A stretch of 64,000 nt of DNA from assembly GCA_022447205.1 (NCBI GenBank), contig JAKVBQ010000013.1, forward strand, positions 1 through 64,000, written 5' to 3'. The position numbers and the translations under genes were made by a program. The notes beneath the pieces are model-generated. The model was given only the letters and a program-made list of their open reading frames with translations. It was not told the DNA's origin and made no database searches. This DNA is from Phycisphaerales bacterium (lineage in GTDB: Bacteria; Planctomycetota; Phycisphaerae; Phycisphaerales; SM1A02). Shown here one piece after another: positions 51,028 through 59,630 of the stretch (positions are counted from its first letter, which is position 1; each line of letters starts with the position of its first letter).

Positions 51028-54000
51028 TCAATCTTCGAGCTGGCTGGAACCACAGTCTCCCCAACTTCCAAGGAGGTAGGCCAGGTCCGTCGCATTGACG
51101 AAGCCGTCCTTGTTCAGGTCTGCGACCGGACTCGAGCCTGCCGGGCCCCATGCCCCAAGCAGGAGCGCGAGATCGGCGGCATCGACCGTTCCATCACCGT
51201 TGATGTCTCCGAAGCAGTCCGACTCCATCCCGCCGAGAGCAGCCATCCAGCCGGGCAGCGGGCCCTGGAGTGACGGGGTGGTGGCGGTCACGAGGATGTC
51301 GTCGATCCCGTCATCGTCGAGCCGACCGACCAGGATCCTGTTGACCCCGTTGCCCTCGAAGAGCGTGTCGCTCTCGAGGCAGAACGTCGTGGTGCTCGTG
51401 ATGTCCGTGTCGTTCCTGAGGATGCGGACGCTGCTCGATCCGTTTCCGTCGTCGACGAGCACCGCGATGTCGAGGTCGCCGTCGCCATCGAAGTCGCCAA
51501 GGTTCGTGGCAAGACACTCGTTCTCGACTGCAATCGTGATCGCGGGATCGTAACTTCCTGTTCCGTTGCCCATGAGGATGGAGATGCTCTCGCCCGCCCT
51601 GTTCGCGGTCACGATGTCCTTGCTGCCGTCCCCATCGAGGTCGCCGGCGGCCGCATCGACCGGGTCGGTGTCGACCTCGTATTCATCCCATGAGAGTCGA
51701 AGGTCGAGCTGGTTCCCTGCCGAGGTGTTCCCGACCTGGACCTTCCCGGAATCATCATCCGCCTCGTCCTCGGATTCGCCGCCACCCTCCGATCCGTTCG
51801 CGTTCTTCTGCGGTGTGCTGCTGCCGAAGGGCACTTCATTCCGGCTCTTGCCGGTTCCCGTCGGTGAGATCCTCCGGATCTTGTGCAGGGGTATCGATGA
51901 AGAGGCGGATCCCAGCGAGATGGCGAGCGAAGACACGTTCTGGAAGGAAACGACGCTGCCATCGGTGTCGTTGTTGACGACGACATCGGGTCGACCATCG
52001 AAGTCCAGGTCGCCGACCCAGGTGCCGGTCGGCTGCGCCGTTCCTGCCGGAAGGTCCACGCTGGTGTCCTCGTTCAGGACGTCATTGAAGATGATCGTGC
52101 CCGGTACCGTCTGGTTCTGGAGAACGTGCACGGTGCCGCCTGCCTTGTTGGCGACGATTGCATCGATCCTGCCGTCCGAATCGAGGTCGCCGGCGGCGAG
52201 ACCGTTCGCGGACCCGCTGATCTTGACGGTGTTCACCCCGATCGCCAGTGCATCGAAGCCGTTCCAGAATCCCCCAGCGGTTCCCAGGTTCTCGATGATC
52301 CCGACGTGGGTGAACTCCTGACCTGCCGGATTCGTGAGCGAGATGATGAGATCGTCGTCTCCATCACCGTCCACGTCGGCAAGCACCGCGTCCTCGATCC
52401 CGTCCGGTGCGATGGAACTGAAGTAGGCATCGTCGAACTCGGTGTCCGACCCGGGGACCAGTTCGATGGTCGCTTCCGAGGATCCGCCCTGCACGGATTC
52501 CTCGATGGCGAGATTCACGGAGACGCCGTCGGGGATGTCACGGGCGACGACCAGCTCGAAAGTGTCCGAGATCGATGAGGCACCGAGCAACGGTACCGGC
52601 ACGCCGAGGGAAGGCAGGCCGTCCTTGCTTCCCCGGATGCCGAGCGTGCCTCCCAGCATCGCATCGCCGGTGAGCAGCAGGTCGGGCGTGCTGTTCTTGT
52701 CGTCATGAGGACCGATCTCGAATCCGATGAAGCCGGATGGTTGGGTGTACGCTCCGTTCGAAGTGGCGGACTGCATGTAGTCACCCAGCAGCTGCGTCTC
52801 GTTCACGAACAACGTCCCGTGGTTCAGGATCGATGGTGCGAACGTACCTGCATGATCGACGAAGGTGCCGGCGTACAGTCCGACGCTGGCTTCCGGACCG
52901 ATGAGGATGTTTCCGTCGAGCATCCTGAAGGCGACGTTCGAGAACTCCATCGTGCCGGCTTCCAGCGTGACCCTGCCGGCCTCGATATCGAGCCCATTGA
53001 TCATGAGCCTGGTCGTTTCGCCGGTTCTCTGCAGGACGTCGAAGCTTCCCGGCTGTCCCGCAGGGGTCTGCATGTACAACCCTGTTCCTGAAGGGGCTCC
53101 GAAGGAGGCTTGCAGTGCCATCGATCCGCCATCGAAGGTGAAGCTGTCCGTCGATTCCTGTGAATCAAGCCACCCGCTGTTCATGTACCCCGGGGTTCGG
53201 ACCAGGGCAGGCAGTCCGGGATTGGGCTCCGCGTTCTCGAACCAGTTGGTCTGGTCCATGAACGGAAGGCCCATGCCTCCCGCCTCGTCCCAGACGGCCA
53301 TCCGGCTGGAAAGTCCGGAGGTGTCGAATTCACTTGCGCCGAAGTCGATGGTGCCTGTTCCGATCGGGAGCGTGACGAGCGGGTCATCGATGTCCCTGGT
53401 GTTCTGGTAGACATCCTGGTCGGAGACGGGCTGGATCGATGGTGAGCCCCGGTCGACTGCGATCGACAGCGGTGACAACCGGAAGTTCTCGTCTCCGGTT
53501 CCGCTGATGCCGTCCGCACCGAACTCATCCGCGAAACCCGCGGAACCGAGGACCAGACCGTCTCCTGCCTCGATCGTGGCTTCGTCCTGGTCATCGAAGA
53601 GCGTGTGGGAGAAGTCGTTGCCCGACAGGGGAGCATCCTCGCCCAGTTCCGACTCCATTCTCAGCATCTGCGACCCAGAGTTGTTCGAGAGGATGCAGTT
53701 CATGACGGTGGTGACGGCCACGTCCATCTTCATGCCTGCCATGATCGTGTGGATGGCCGGGTCGCGAGGCGAGACGTTGCCGCTGAAGGTGCAGTTGAGG
53801 ACCGTGCAGGACGATTCGGGAATGTAGGGTTCGGGGGTCGCGACGATCGCCGCTCCGGCGGAAGTCGCGAAGTTTCCGGTGAAGACGGTGCTTTCGACCA
53901 GGAAGATCCCCGGATCCTTGAAACTGGCGTCGCTTCCGATGGCCAGACCGCCCGCCTCGTTGCCCGAAAGGTTGCCCTCGAATCGCGTACGCAGGACCGT

Positions 54001-54579
54001 CGCGGCGTTGAGGCACATCAAGGCCGCCCCTCCGCCACTGGAGCCTGCCGTGTTGTTTCGGAAGATGCAGTCCGTGATCACGACGGACGAGTTTTCGTCG
54101 GCGTAGAGTCCGCCGCCTCTTGATGCCGCGGCATTGTCACTGATGATGCAGTCGGTCAATCGGAAGGCGAGGATCTTCCCGAAGGGGTCGCCGCCTCCGC
54201 TGCTCACGATCTCGATGCCGCCGCCGGCACCACTTGCAGCGTTGCCGCCGCTGATCGTGAAGCCTGCCACCTCGATGATCCCGTCGCTTCCACGGACCGT
54301 GATCACCGTGTCGTTCACTCCGGAGGTGTTCGTGATCGTCGTCTGTGAGGGCCCTCCCGAGCTCATCAGCAGGATCGATTTTCCGCCGGTGTTCAAGGGC
54401 CCTTCGTCATAGAGACCCGGTGCGACCAGGATCGTGTCACCGTCGACCGCGGCAACGAGGGCCGTACCGATCGTCGGGTAGTCACCCGGCACCTCGAGAA
54501 CATCCGCATGGGCATGGTGTGAAGCCAGAGCGGATGCTGAAGCAAGCAGGAGCATCATCGTCTTGTAATAAGTGGACAC
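51028..54579 (-). CDS. Large secreted beta-helix / FG-GAP (VCBS) repeat protein with C-terminal dockerin-like pair
   Basis: 1183 residues from GTG 54579, chosen because GGAGG lies six bases upstream. Signal peptide about 1-26 (MMLLLASASALASHHAHA). EVPGDYPTIGTALVAAVDGD starts a beta-helix (about 30-400). A beta-rich region follows (about 420-720), then five FG-GAP/VCBS-type calcium repeats (for example DVDGDGDDDLIIS, DLDFDGRPDVVVNNDTDG, DFDGDGDLDIAVLVDDG; about 730-1110), which form propeller blades. The protein ends with dockerin-like loops carrying LLGAWG and LLGSWG. Probably a surface or matrix protein. It lies 55 bases upstream of the smaller beta-helix gene on the same strand. Confidence 0.82.
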   Translation of the reverse strand: MSTYYKTMMLLLASASALASHHAHADVLEVPGDYPTIGTALVAAVDGDTILVAPGLYDEGPLNTGGKSILLMSSGGPSQTTITNTSGVNDTVITVRGSDGIIEVAGFTISGGNAASGAGGGIEIVSSGGGDPFGKILAFRLTDCIISDNAAASRGGGLYADENSSVVITDCIFRNNTAGSSGGGAALMCLNAATVLRTRFEGNLSGNEAGGLAIGSDASFKDPGIFLVESTVFTGNFATSAGAAIVATPEPYIPESSCTVLNCTFSGNVSPRDPAIHTIMAGMKMDVAVTTVMNCILSNNSGSQMLRMESELGEDAPLSGNDFSHTLFDDQDEATIEAGDGLVLGSAGFADEFGADGISGTGDENFRLSPLSIAVDRGSPSIQPVSDQDVYQNTRDIDDPLVTLPIGTGTIDFGASEFDTSGLSSRMAVWDEAGGMGLPFMDQTNWFENAEPNPGLPALVRTPGYMNSGWLDSQESTDSFTFDGGSMALQASFGAPSGTGLYMQTPAGQPGSFDVLQRTGETTRLMINGLDIEAGRVTLEAGTMEFSNVAFRMLDGNILIGPEASVGLYAGTFVDHAGTFAPSILNHGTLFVNETQLLGDYMQSATSNGAYTQPSGFIGFEIGPHDDKNSTPDLLLTGDAMLGGTLGIRGSKDGLPSLGVPVPLLGASSISDTFELVVARDIPDGVSVNLAIEESVQGGSSEATIELVPGSDTEFDDAYFSSIAPDGIEDAVLADVDGDGDDDLIISLTNPAGQEFTHVGIIENLGTAGGFWNGFDALAIGVNTVKISGSANGLAAGDLDSDGRIDAIVANKAGGTVHVLQNQTVPGTIIFNDVLNEDTSVDLPAGTAQPTGTWVGDLDFDGRPDVVVNNDTDGSVVSFQNVSSLAISLGSASSSIPLHKIRRISPTGTGKSRNEVPFGSSTPQKNANGSEGGGESEDEADDDSGKVQVGNTSAGNQLDLRLSWDEYEVDTDPVDAAAGDLDGDGSKDIVTANRAGESISILMGNGTGSYDPAITIAVENECLATNLGDFDGDGDLDIAVLVDDGNGSSSVRILRNDTDITSTTTFCLESDTLFEGNGVNRILVGRLDDDGIDDILVTATTPSLQGPLPGWMAALGGMESDCFGDINGDGTVDAADLALLLGAWGPAGSSPVADLNKDGFVNATDLAYLLGSWGDCGSSQLED

Positions 54580-54714
54580 GAGGTGCCTCCATCCTTCACT
54601 GGCCGTCGCCCCGGTGTTGCCGGGACTGGTTTCATTGTGGCCCTTTTCCCCGGTCGAAAAAGGGGAAATGCGGGAATCGACCAACAGTTCGTCGATCATC
54701 CGGCCCCTGGTCCG

Positions 54715-57204
54715 TCAGGGGTCCCCGTCACGCTTCCGCAGGGTGAACAATCTTGCACGGAGCTGCTCAAGGGCAAGGTTCTCGGGCATCGATTCCGCGA
54801 CGGGCTGGATCAGGAGCAGGGACTCCTCCAGGGCGTCGTTCGCTCGCCGTTCATGTCCGGATTCCATCAGGATCTCGTAGACGGCTTCCGCCACGCGCCC
54901 GAGGTCGTTTCGATACTGTTCCTCTTCCGGAGCGGAGAGGCACACCGAGGTCATGCCCCCGAGCGATTCAACCAGCAGGTCGGGCCCGCGATCGTCATCG
55001 GTGTGTGCATCAAGGTATGAACCGTAGTGGTAGCAACTCCATGCCACATCCCATCGATGACGCACGGAGTTCTCGTCGGATGCGAGGTTCGCCCTCATTC
55101 GTTCGAGTGAAGTCGACCAGAGATCGTTCGATTGATCGAGCTCGCCACGTTCCTCGAGGATCCAGGCGAATCGTCTTTCCAGGAGTGCGATGTCTCGATT
55201 CAGGTTCCAGTTCTCCGGATCCTCGGCGAGAAGCTCCCTGTTCCGTTCGAGTGCTTCGTCGTAGTAGATCATCGCCTTGCCGAGATCCCCGTTGTCCAGG
55301 AGCAGGTCTCCCGTCTTCATCAGGATGCTGAAGAGACGTTGCGTGCTGATCTCGTTCCGGTCGGAATCCTCGTAGACCGAGATCGCCAGCGACCTCGACT
55401 CCTTGAAGAATTCGTTGGCTTGCTCGATGCCCTGCTCGTCGCCTATCCAGTAGAGGACCTCGCCTCGCTTCTGCAGGAGGCGCGAGAGGTTCCCTCTCCG
55501 GTAGAGGTCGACCATGGGATCGTCGGAAGGCGATCTCAGGATGGCTTCTGCGGAGACATATTCATCGAGTGCCTCCTCGATCCTGCCGACGCTCGTCGCC
55601 TGCCTGCCCCCCAGGAGATCGCCCAGGTTCTCGTGGGCCACGGCGATCTCGTCATCGAGATCCTCCTTGTCCGGTCTGGCCGCCTTGAGCTCGTTCAGGT
55701 ACTCCCTGGCGATCTTCGTCATCATCTGCTGGGCCTGGTTCGACCCTTCCAGGTTCTTGATCTCCCTGGCGATGGGCCCGAGCATTTCCCTCGTCAGGTT
55801 GCGGACCTGTTCAAACCTGTCCTCGGCGAGCGTTCTTGCCGCGCTCTCCCTTTCGAGTGACTCCTCGAGGGCGATGTTCGCGTTCTCGGCATCCTCTCTC
55901 GCCCGGTCCGCTTCGATGGCGAACAGCACGATCCCCACGACACCGATGATGATGGCGGCGGAAATGCCCATGATGGCCGTCGCCATCGGTTTGTTCTTCC
56001 TGGCATATCGCCTGATGATCTCGCTCATCGAGGGAGGACGTGCCATGATCGGCTCGTCCGCGAGGAAGCGCTTCACGTCATCCGCGAGATCGCCTGCCGA
56101 CCTGTACCTGCGTTCGGGCTCCTTCTCGAGCGCCTTGCCCGCGATCACTTCCACGTCATGTGCGATCTCTCGTCCGAAGGTCGAGAGCCTTGGCGGCATC
56201 ACGTTCTGGATCACCTGGACGGCTTCCGCGATCGCGATCCGTCTGAGGTCGTACGGGAGCTGGTCCGCAAGGAGCTCGTAGAGGATGACGCCAAGTGAGT
56301 ACACATCTGCGCGAATATCGATGTCGTTCGGATCGGCGGAGCACTGTTCCGGCGACATGTACTGAAGCGTTCCGATGAGCTGGCCGACGTTCGTCCGCGC
56401 GATCGTCGCCCGCGTATCGGAGTCGGATGCCCGAGCCACGCCGTAGTCGATGACCTTCGGCCTTCCCTCCTTGTCGACCAGGATGTTTGCCGGCTTCAGG
56501 TCCCTGTGGATGATGCCGCGCTGGTGACCATGGGAGACCGCTTCGCAGACCTTCGTGAAGAGGCTCAGTTTCTGGGTGAGATCGAGTCTCTTCTTGCGGC
56601 AATAGACATCGATGGGTTCCGCACTGGCGATGAACTCCATGGCGAAGTAGGGGATCTTCTCGCCATCGAGATCGAGCTCGCCCGCGTTGTAGATCTGCGC
56701 GATGTTCGGGTGTCGCAGTCTTCCCAGGATCTCCACCTCGAACTGGAATCGCTCGCGGGCCGCCGGTGAGACGATCGCCGCCCGCAGGATCTTCAGCGCG
56801 ACGGATCTCTGGGGTTTCTTCTGGATCGCCTCCCAGACCTGCCCCATGCCTCCGGAACCGATGAGGCGCTTGATCGAGTAGGGGCCGAGCTTTCGTCCGA
56901 CCAGCTGCCGGTGGGTCGATTTCAGGTCGGAACGGACATCCTCCACGCCGGGGGTCGGCGGGGGGGCGTTCTCGCCGTCAGGAGCGACGGTGGCCGCTTC
57001 ACTTTGGTCCTTCACGGTGGGCGTGGTGTGTTCCGCGAGGGTCCCGGCTTCCGAGTGCAGTCGTGCGCGCAGCTCATCCGCGGTGCGGGCGTCGATCGAT
57101 TCCAGGCGGGTCTCAAGCTCATCCGGCTGGAGATCCCTCAGCTCATCCATGAGGTTCCTGATGCGATCAGGGTCGTTCCGCCGATCTCCATTGGATTCAC
57201 CCAC
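54715..57204 (-). CDS. Membrane-anchored serine/threonine protein kinase with helical C-terminal domain
   Basis: 829 residues, GTG start at 57204 with GGAG eight bases upstream. Kinase domain about 107-390: glycine loop GSGGMG (116-121), ATP lysine VALK (Lys138), catalytic HRDLKPAN with Asp235, magnesium loop DYG (253-255) in place of the usual DFG, and SPEQ. One transmembrane helix (about 408-430, AIMGISAAIIIGVVGIVLFA) is followed by a coiled coil and a TPR-like helical region to the end, presumed extracytoplasmic. This is the common planctomycete Hanks-type architecture. Such genes are often preceded by an ECF sigma factor; none is seen here. Confidence 0.92.
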   Translation of the reverse strand: MGESNGDRRNDPDRIRNLMDELRDLQPDELETRLESIDARTADELRARLHSEAGTLAEHTTPTVKDQSEAATVAPDGENAPPPTPGVEDVRSDLKSTHRQLVGRKLGPYSIKRLIGSGGMGQVWEAIQKKPQRSVALKILRAAIVSPAARERFQFEVEILGRLRHPNIAQIYNAGELDLDGEKIPYFAMEFIASAEPIDVYCRKKRLDLTQKLSLFTKVCEAVSHGHQRGIIHRDLKPANILVDKEGRPKVIDYGVARASDSDTRATIARTNVGQLIGTLQYMSPEQCSADPNDIDIRADVYSLGVILYELLADQLPYDLRRIAIAEAVQVIQNVMPPRLSTFGREIAHDVEVIAGKALEKEPERRYRSAGDLADDVKRFLADEPIMARPPSMSEIIRRYARKNKPMATAIMGISAAIIIGVVGIVLFAIEADRAREDAENANIALEESLERESAARTLAEDRFEQVRNLTREMLGPIAREIKNLEGSNQAQQMMTKIAREYLNELKAARPDKEDLDDEIAVAHENLGDLLGGRQATSVGRIEEALDEYVSAEAILRSPSDDPMVDLYRRGNLSRLLQKRGEVLYWIGDEQGIEQANEFFKESRSLAISVYEDSDRNEISTQRLFSILMKTGDLLLDNGDLGKAMIYYDEALERNRELLAEDPENWNLNRDIALLERRFAWILEERGELDQSNDLWSTSLERMRANLASDENSVRHRWDVAWSCYHYGSYLDAHTDDDRGPDLLVESLGGMTSVCLSAPEEEQYRNDLGRVAEAVYEILMESGHERRANDALEESLLLIQPVAESMPENLALEQLRARLFTLRKRDGDP

Positions 57205-57219
57205 GTCGAGCTCCTCTGG

Positions 57220-57236
57220 ACGGACCTCTGGTCCGT
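57220..57236 (-). promoter_or_regulatory. Perfect inverted repeat just upstream of the kinase ribosome-binding site
   Basis: ACGGACC-TCT-GGTCCGT, 7-bp arms with a three-base loop, ending 16 bases before the GTG start. It could be an operator or a leader hairpin influencing translation. Confidence 0.35.
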
Positions 57237-57359
57237 ACGTTTCTGCATCACAATGCTAGTGGGGTCCATTCCTCGTGTGACGGCAACCCTTGAAGATTTC
57301 GAATCAGTCCCGCTCTGGAGGCCATCAGCGTCGATTCGATGGCGTTATGGTGTCGGCCC

Positions 57360-58235
57360 ATGATGCATCCATCGAGTCGCCTCCTCTCATGTGCCGCAGC
57401 CTGCCTTTTCGCAGTTCTCGCGGTGACCTGCCATGCTTGCGCGCAGGAGGCACCATCCGAGACGACGGGAGTCGGAGTCATGTACGAGTCCGCCACGGTC
57501 GCCTTGACGACCGCCTCAGGCGTGGAGCGCGTCTTTCCGTATCGCCTGATGCGTCCCGACCCGGAGGTCGCAGGTGACAGCCATCCACTGGTCGTGTTCC
57601 TCCACGGTGCAGGTGAACGTGGGTCCGACAATCGCAGGCAGCTGACCTACCTTCCTGAGTGGATGGCCAGCGAGGAGCATCGCAGGAATCATCCATGCTT
57701 CCTGCTGGCCATGCAGTGTCCTGAGGGAGAGTTCTGGGCGCCCTACGACAAGGAACGGGACATGGCTCCCATCCCCGGACCTCCTGTCGATGTGCTCCTC
57801 GCCTTGATCCGTGCCATCGACGAGGTCACCGATGCCGAACCGATCGACCTTGAGCGGGTCTACCTCACCGGTCTGTCGATGGGGGGGTACGGAACCTGGC
57901 GACTCGCTTCGCTCCAGCCCGGTCGGTTCGCCGCAGTCGTCCCCATATGTGGCGGCGGTGATCCCGCGGATGCGAAGGCTCTTGCCGGACAGTCGATCTG
58001 GGCGGTGCATGGCACCAGGGATGCTGTCGTGCCCGAGCGCCGTTCACTGGACATGGTGGAGGCGATTCGTGCCGCCGGGGGCGATGTGCGCTACTCCGCA
58101 CTTGAAGGCGTGCACCATGACTCCTGGACCCCGGCCTATCGGCGTCTGGGCGTCATCGAGTGGATGTTCGGGAAGAGACTGCCCTCAGGAGCGCAGGGCG
58201 GGACGGATTCCGAGAAGCCGACCACCTCGAACTAG
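57360..58235 (+). CDS. Secreted alpha/beta-hydrolase esterase (prolyl-oligopeptidase/feruloyl-esterase-like)
   Basis: 291 residues from ATG 57360 (an in-frame ATG at 57339 is possible). Signal peptide about 1-29. Fold signatures: HPLVVFLHGAGERGSDNRRQ (oxyanion region), nucleophile elbow GLSMGG (Ser173), Asp221 in GTRDAVVP and a catalytic histidine in VHHDSW (252 or 253). All three members of the triad are visible. Similar planctomycete proteins are annotated as phospholipase/carboxylesterase or polysaccharide esterases; the substrate is unknown. Divergent from the kinase gene. Confidence 0.88.
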   Translation: MMHPSSRLLSCAAACLFAVLAVTCHACAQEAPSETTGVGVMYESATVALTTASGVERVFPYRLMRPDPEVAGDSHPLVVFLHGAGERGSDNRRQLTYLPEWMASEEHRRNHPCFLLAMQCPEGEFWAPYDKERDMAPIPGPPVDVLLALIRAIDEVTDAEPIDLERVYLTGLSMGGYGTWRLASLQPGRFAAVVPICGGGDPADAKALAGQSIWAVHGTRDAVVPERRSLDMVEAIRAAGGDVRYSALEGVHHDSWTPAYRRLGVIEWMFGKRLPSGAQGGTDSEKPTTSN

Positions 58236-58259
58236 AGGCGGCGGTCATCCGGTTCGGGT

Positions 58260-59468
58260 TCAATCCCGATCCCGGACGCTTCCCGCGATCCGCAGCACGA
58301 TCTCCTCCTCGCCCGGAACGTCAGTGCGTACCCTGACCTGACCCATGATCGAGGTGTTCACGTTCCCGGTCTTTCCTGCGAGGACCAGTTCGTAGGCCGA
58401 GCCTTTGCTGCCCTCGACGGGTGTGAACGCGACCACCATGTTGTCGGGTCTCGCGTTCTCGACTTCCGCGCTGATGATGTTGAAGGGGATCTTCCCCTCC
58501 CGGCGAAGCGTGAGGCTCTTCTTGAACTCCTTGTTGGTGTTCAGGATCATCAGCCTGAAGATCGTGTCCGAGCCCCTGATCTCGCCTTCGATGCTCGCAT
58601 TCATGCCGACCACGGTCGTCTTGGGTCGGGTTTCGCCGGAGACCGGGTCGGTGAGGTTGCCCACGATCTGCAGTGATCCGGTGTACCAGCCCCACGGAAT
58701 GTCGGGCTTCAGCGCCACTTCGACGCGCCAGGACTTCTTCCTTGCACCGGGCGTCGAGATGGGAACGATCCGGGCGGTCGCATATTCCCTGAGCTGACCC
58801 AGCACCTTGGTGGTCTTCGGTTCATACGAAGGGATTTCCGCGGTCATGATGACCGATTTCATGTCGCCCGTTCCGGTGATGACCGTTCCGAAGGCGAGTG
58901 ACTTGGGGGTCGTGCTGACCGTCGTCGACACGTTCGCCTTGATCGTGATCGTCTGGACCGGATTCACCGAATCATTCGTGTGCACCTTCACGAGCTTGGT
59001 CTGGCTTCCACTGCCCTTCGGCTTGAAGGTCAGCTCGATCTCCGAGCCTTCGCCCGGTGCGAACAGCTTCTGATCAAGAGCGGTGGTGGTGCAGCCGCAC
59101 GTGGGCTGGACTCTCGTGATTTCAAGGGTCTGGTCGCCGCTGTTGAGGAAACCGACCTTGACGGTTCTGGTCTCGTAGTCGGCGATGGGGCCGAAATCGA
59201 CTCGTGGTTCCGCCATGTAGAGCATCGCCCCGCCGGTCCTGATCGGTGGAGACTTGGTCCCGGCCTTGGCGGCTCCCGTTGTCCCGGGCGCGTTCGCCCT
59301 GGTCGTTGCGCCACTCGGTTCTTCCGGGGTCGTGGGCGCCGAGGACGCTCCAGGACCAGGCTTGCCTGCCGCGCCTTCATCCCGGCATCCTGTCGAGAAG
59401 ACCAGGAACCACGCACAGGTCAGGATGGTGATGCATGTGGTCAGTCGACGGCTGAAGAGGGATTCCAT
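58260..59468 (-). CDS. DUF1573 lipoprotein
   Basis: 402 residues from ATG 59468, chosen because GGAG lies eight bases upstream. The leader ends in the lipobox-like FSTGC, so it is probably a lipoprotein. A Pro/Ala/Thr-rich linker (about 28-70) follows. DUF1573 is an immunoglobulin-like module with the conserved PTCGCTTT and LTFKPKGSGSQTK motifs (about 105-160); further beta-rich segments follow to the C terminus. DUF1573 domains are probably extracytoplasmic binding or scaffold modules. Converges with the esterase gene; 24 bases separate the stops. Confidence 0.85.
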   Translation of the reverse strand: MESLFSRRLTTCITILTCAWFLVFSTGCRDEGAAGKPGPGASSAPTTPEEPSGATTRANAPGTTGAAKAGTKSPPIRTGGAMLYMAEPRVDFGPIADYETRTVKVGFLNSGDQTLEITRVQPTCGCTTTALDQKLFAPGEGSEIELTFKPKGSGSQTKLVKVHTNDSVNPVQTITIKANVSTTVSTTPKSLAFGTVITGTGDMKSVIMTAEIPSYEPKTTKVLGQLREYATARIVPISTPGARKKSWRVEVALKPDIPWGWYTGSLQIVGNLTDPVSGETRPKTTVVGMNASIEGEIRGSDTIFRLMILNTNKEFKKSLTLRREGKIPFNIISAEVENARPDNMVVAFTPVEGSKGSAYELVLAGKTGNVNTSIMGQVRVRTDVPGEEEIVLRIAGSVRDRD

Positions 59469-59630
59469 TTGTAGCTCCATGATGCTCCTGCGAGCAGATG
59501 AGCGTACATCGTAACCCTGCCTTGGCTGCATGTGAATAGATCGCCATCAGGTCGGCCGGTTGGATCGATATCGCCCCCCATGCCTGAAGGGTCCCCAGCG
59601 AGGAAACCGGAGGGTGACCCTCCTCGTTGC

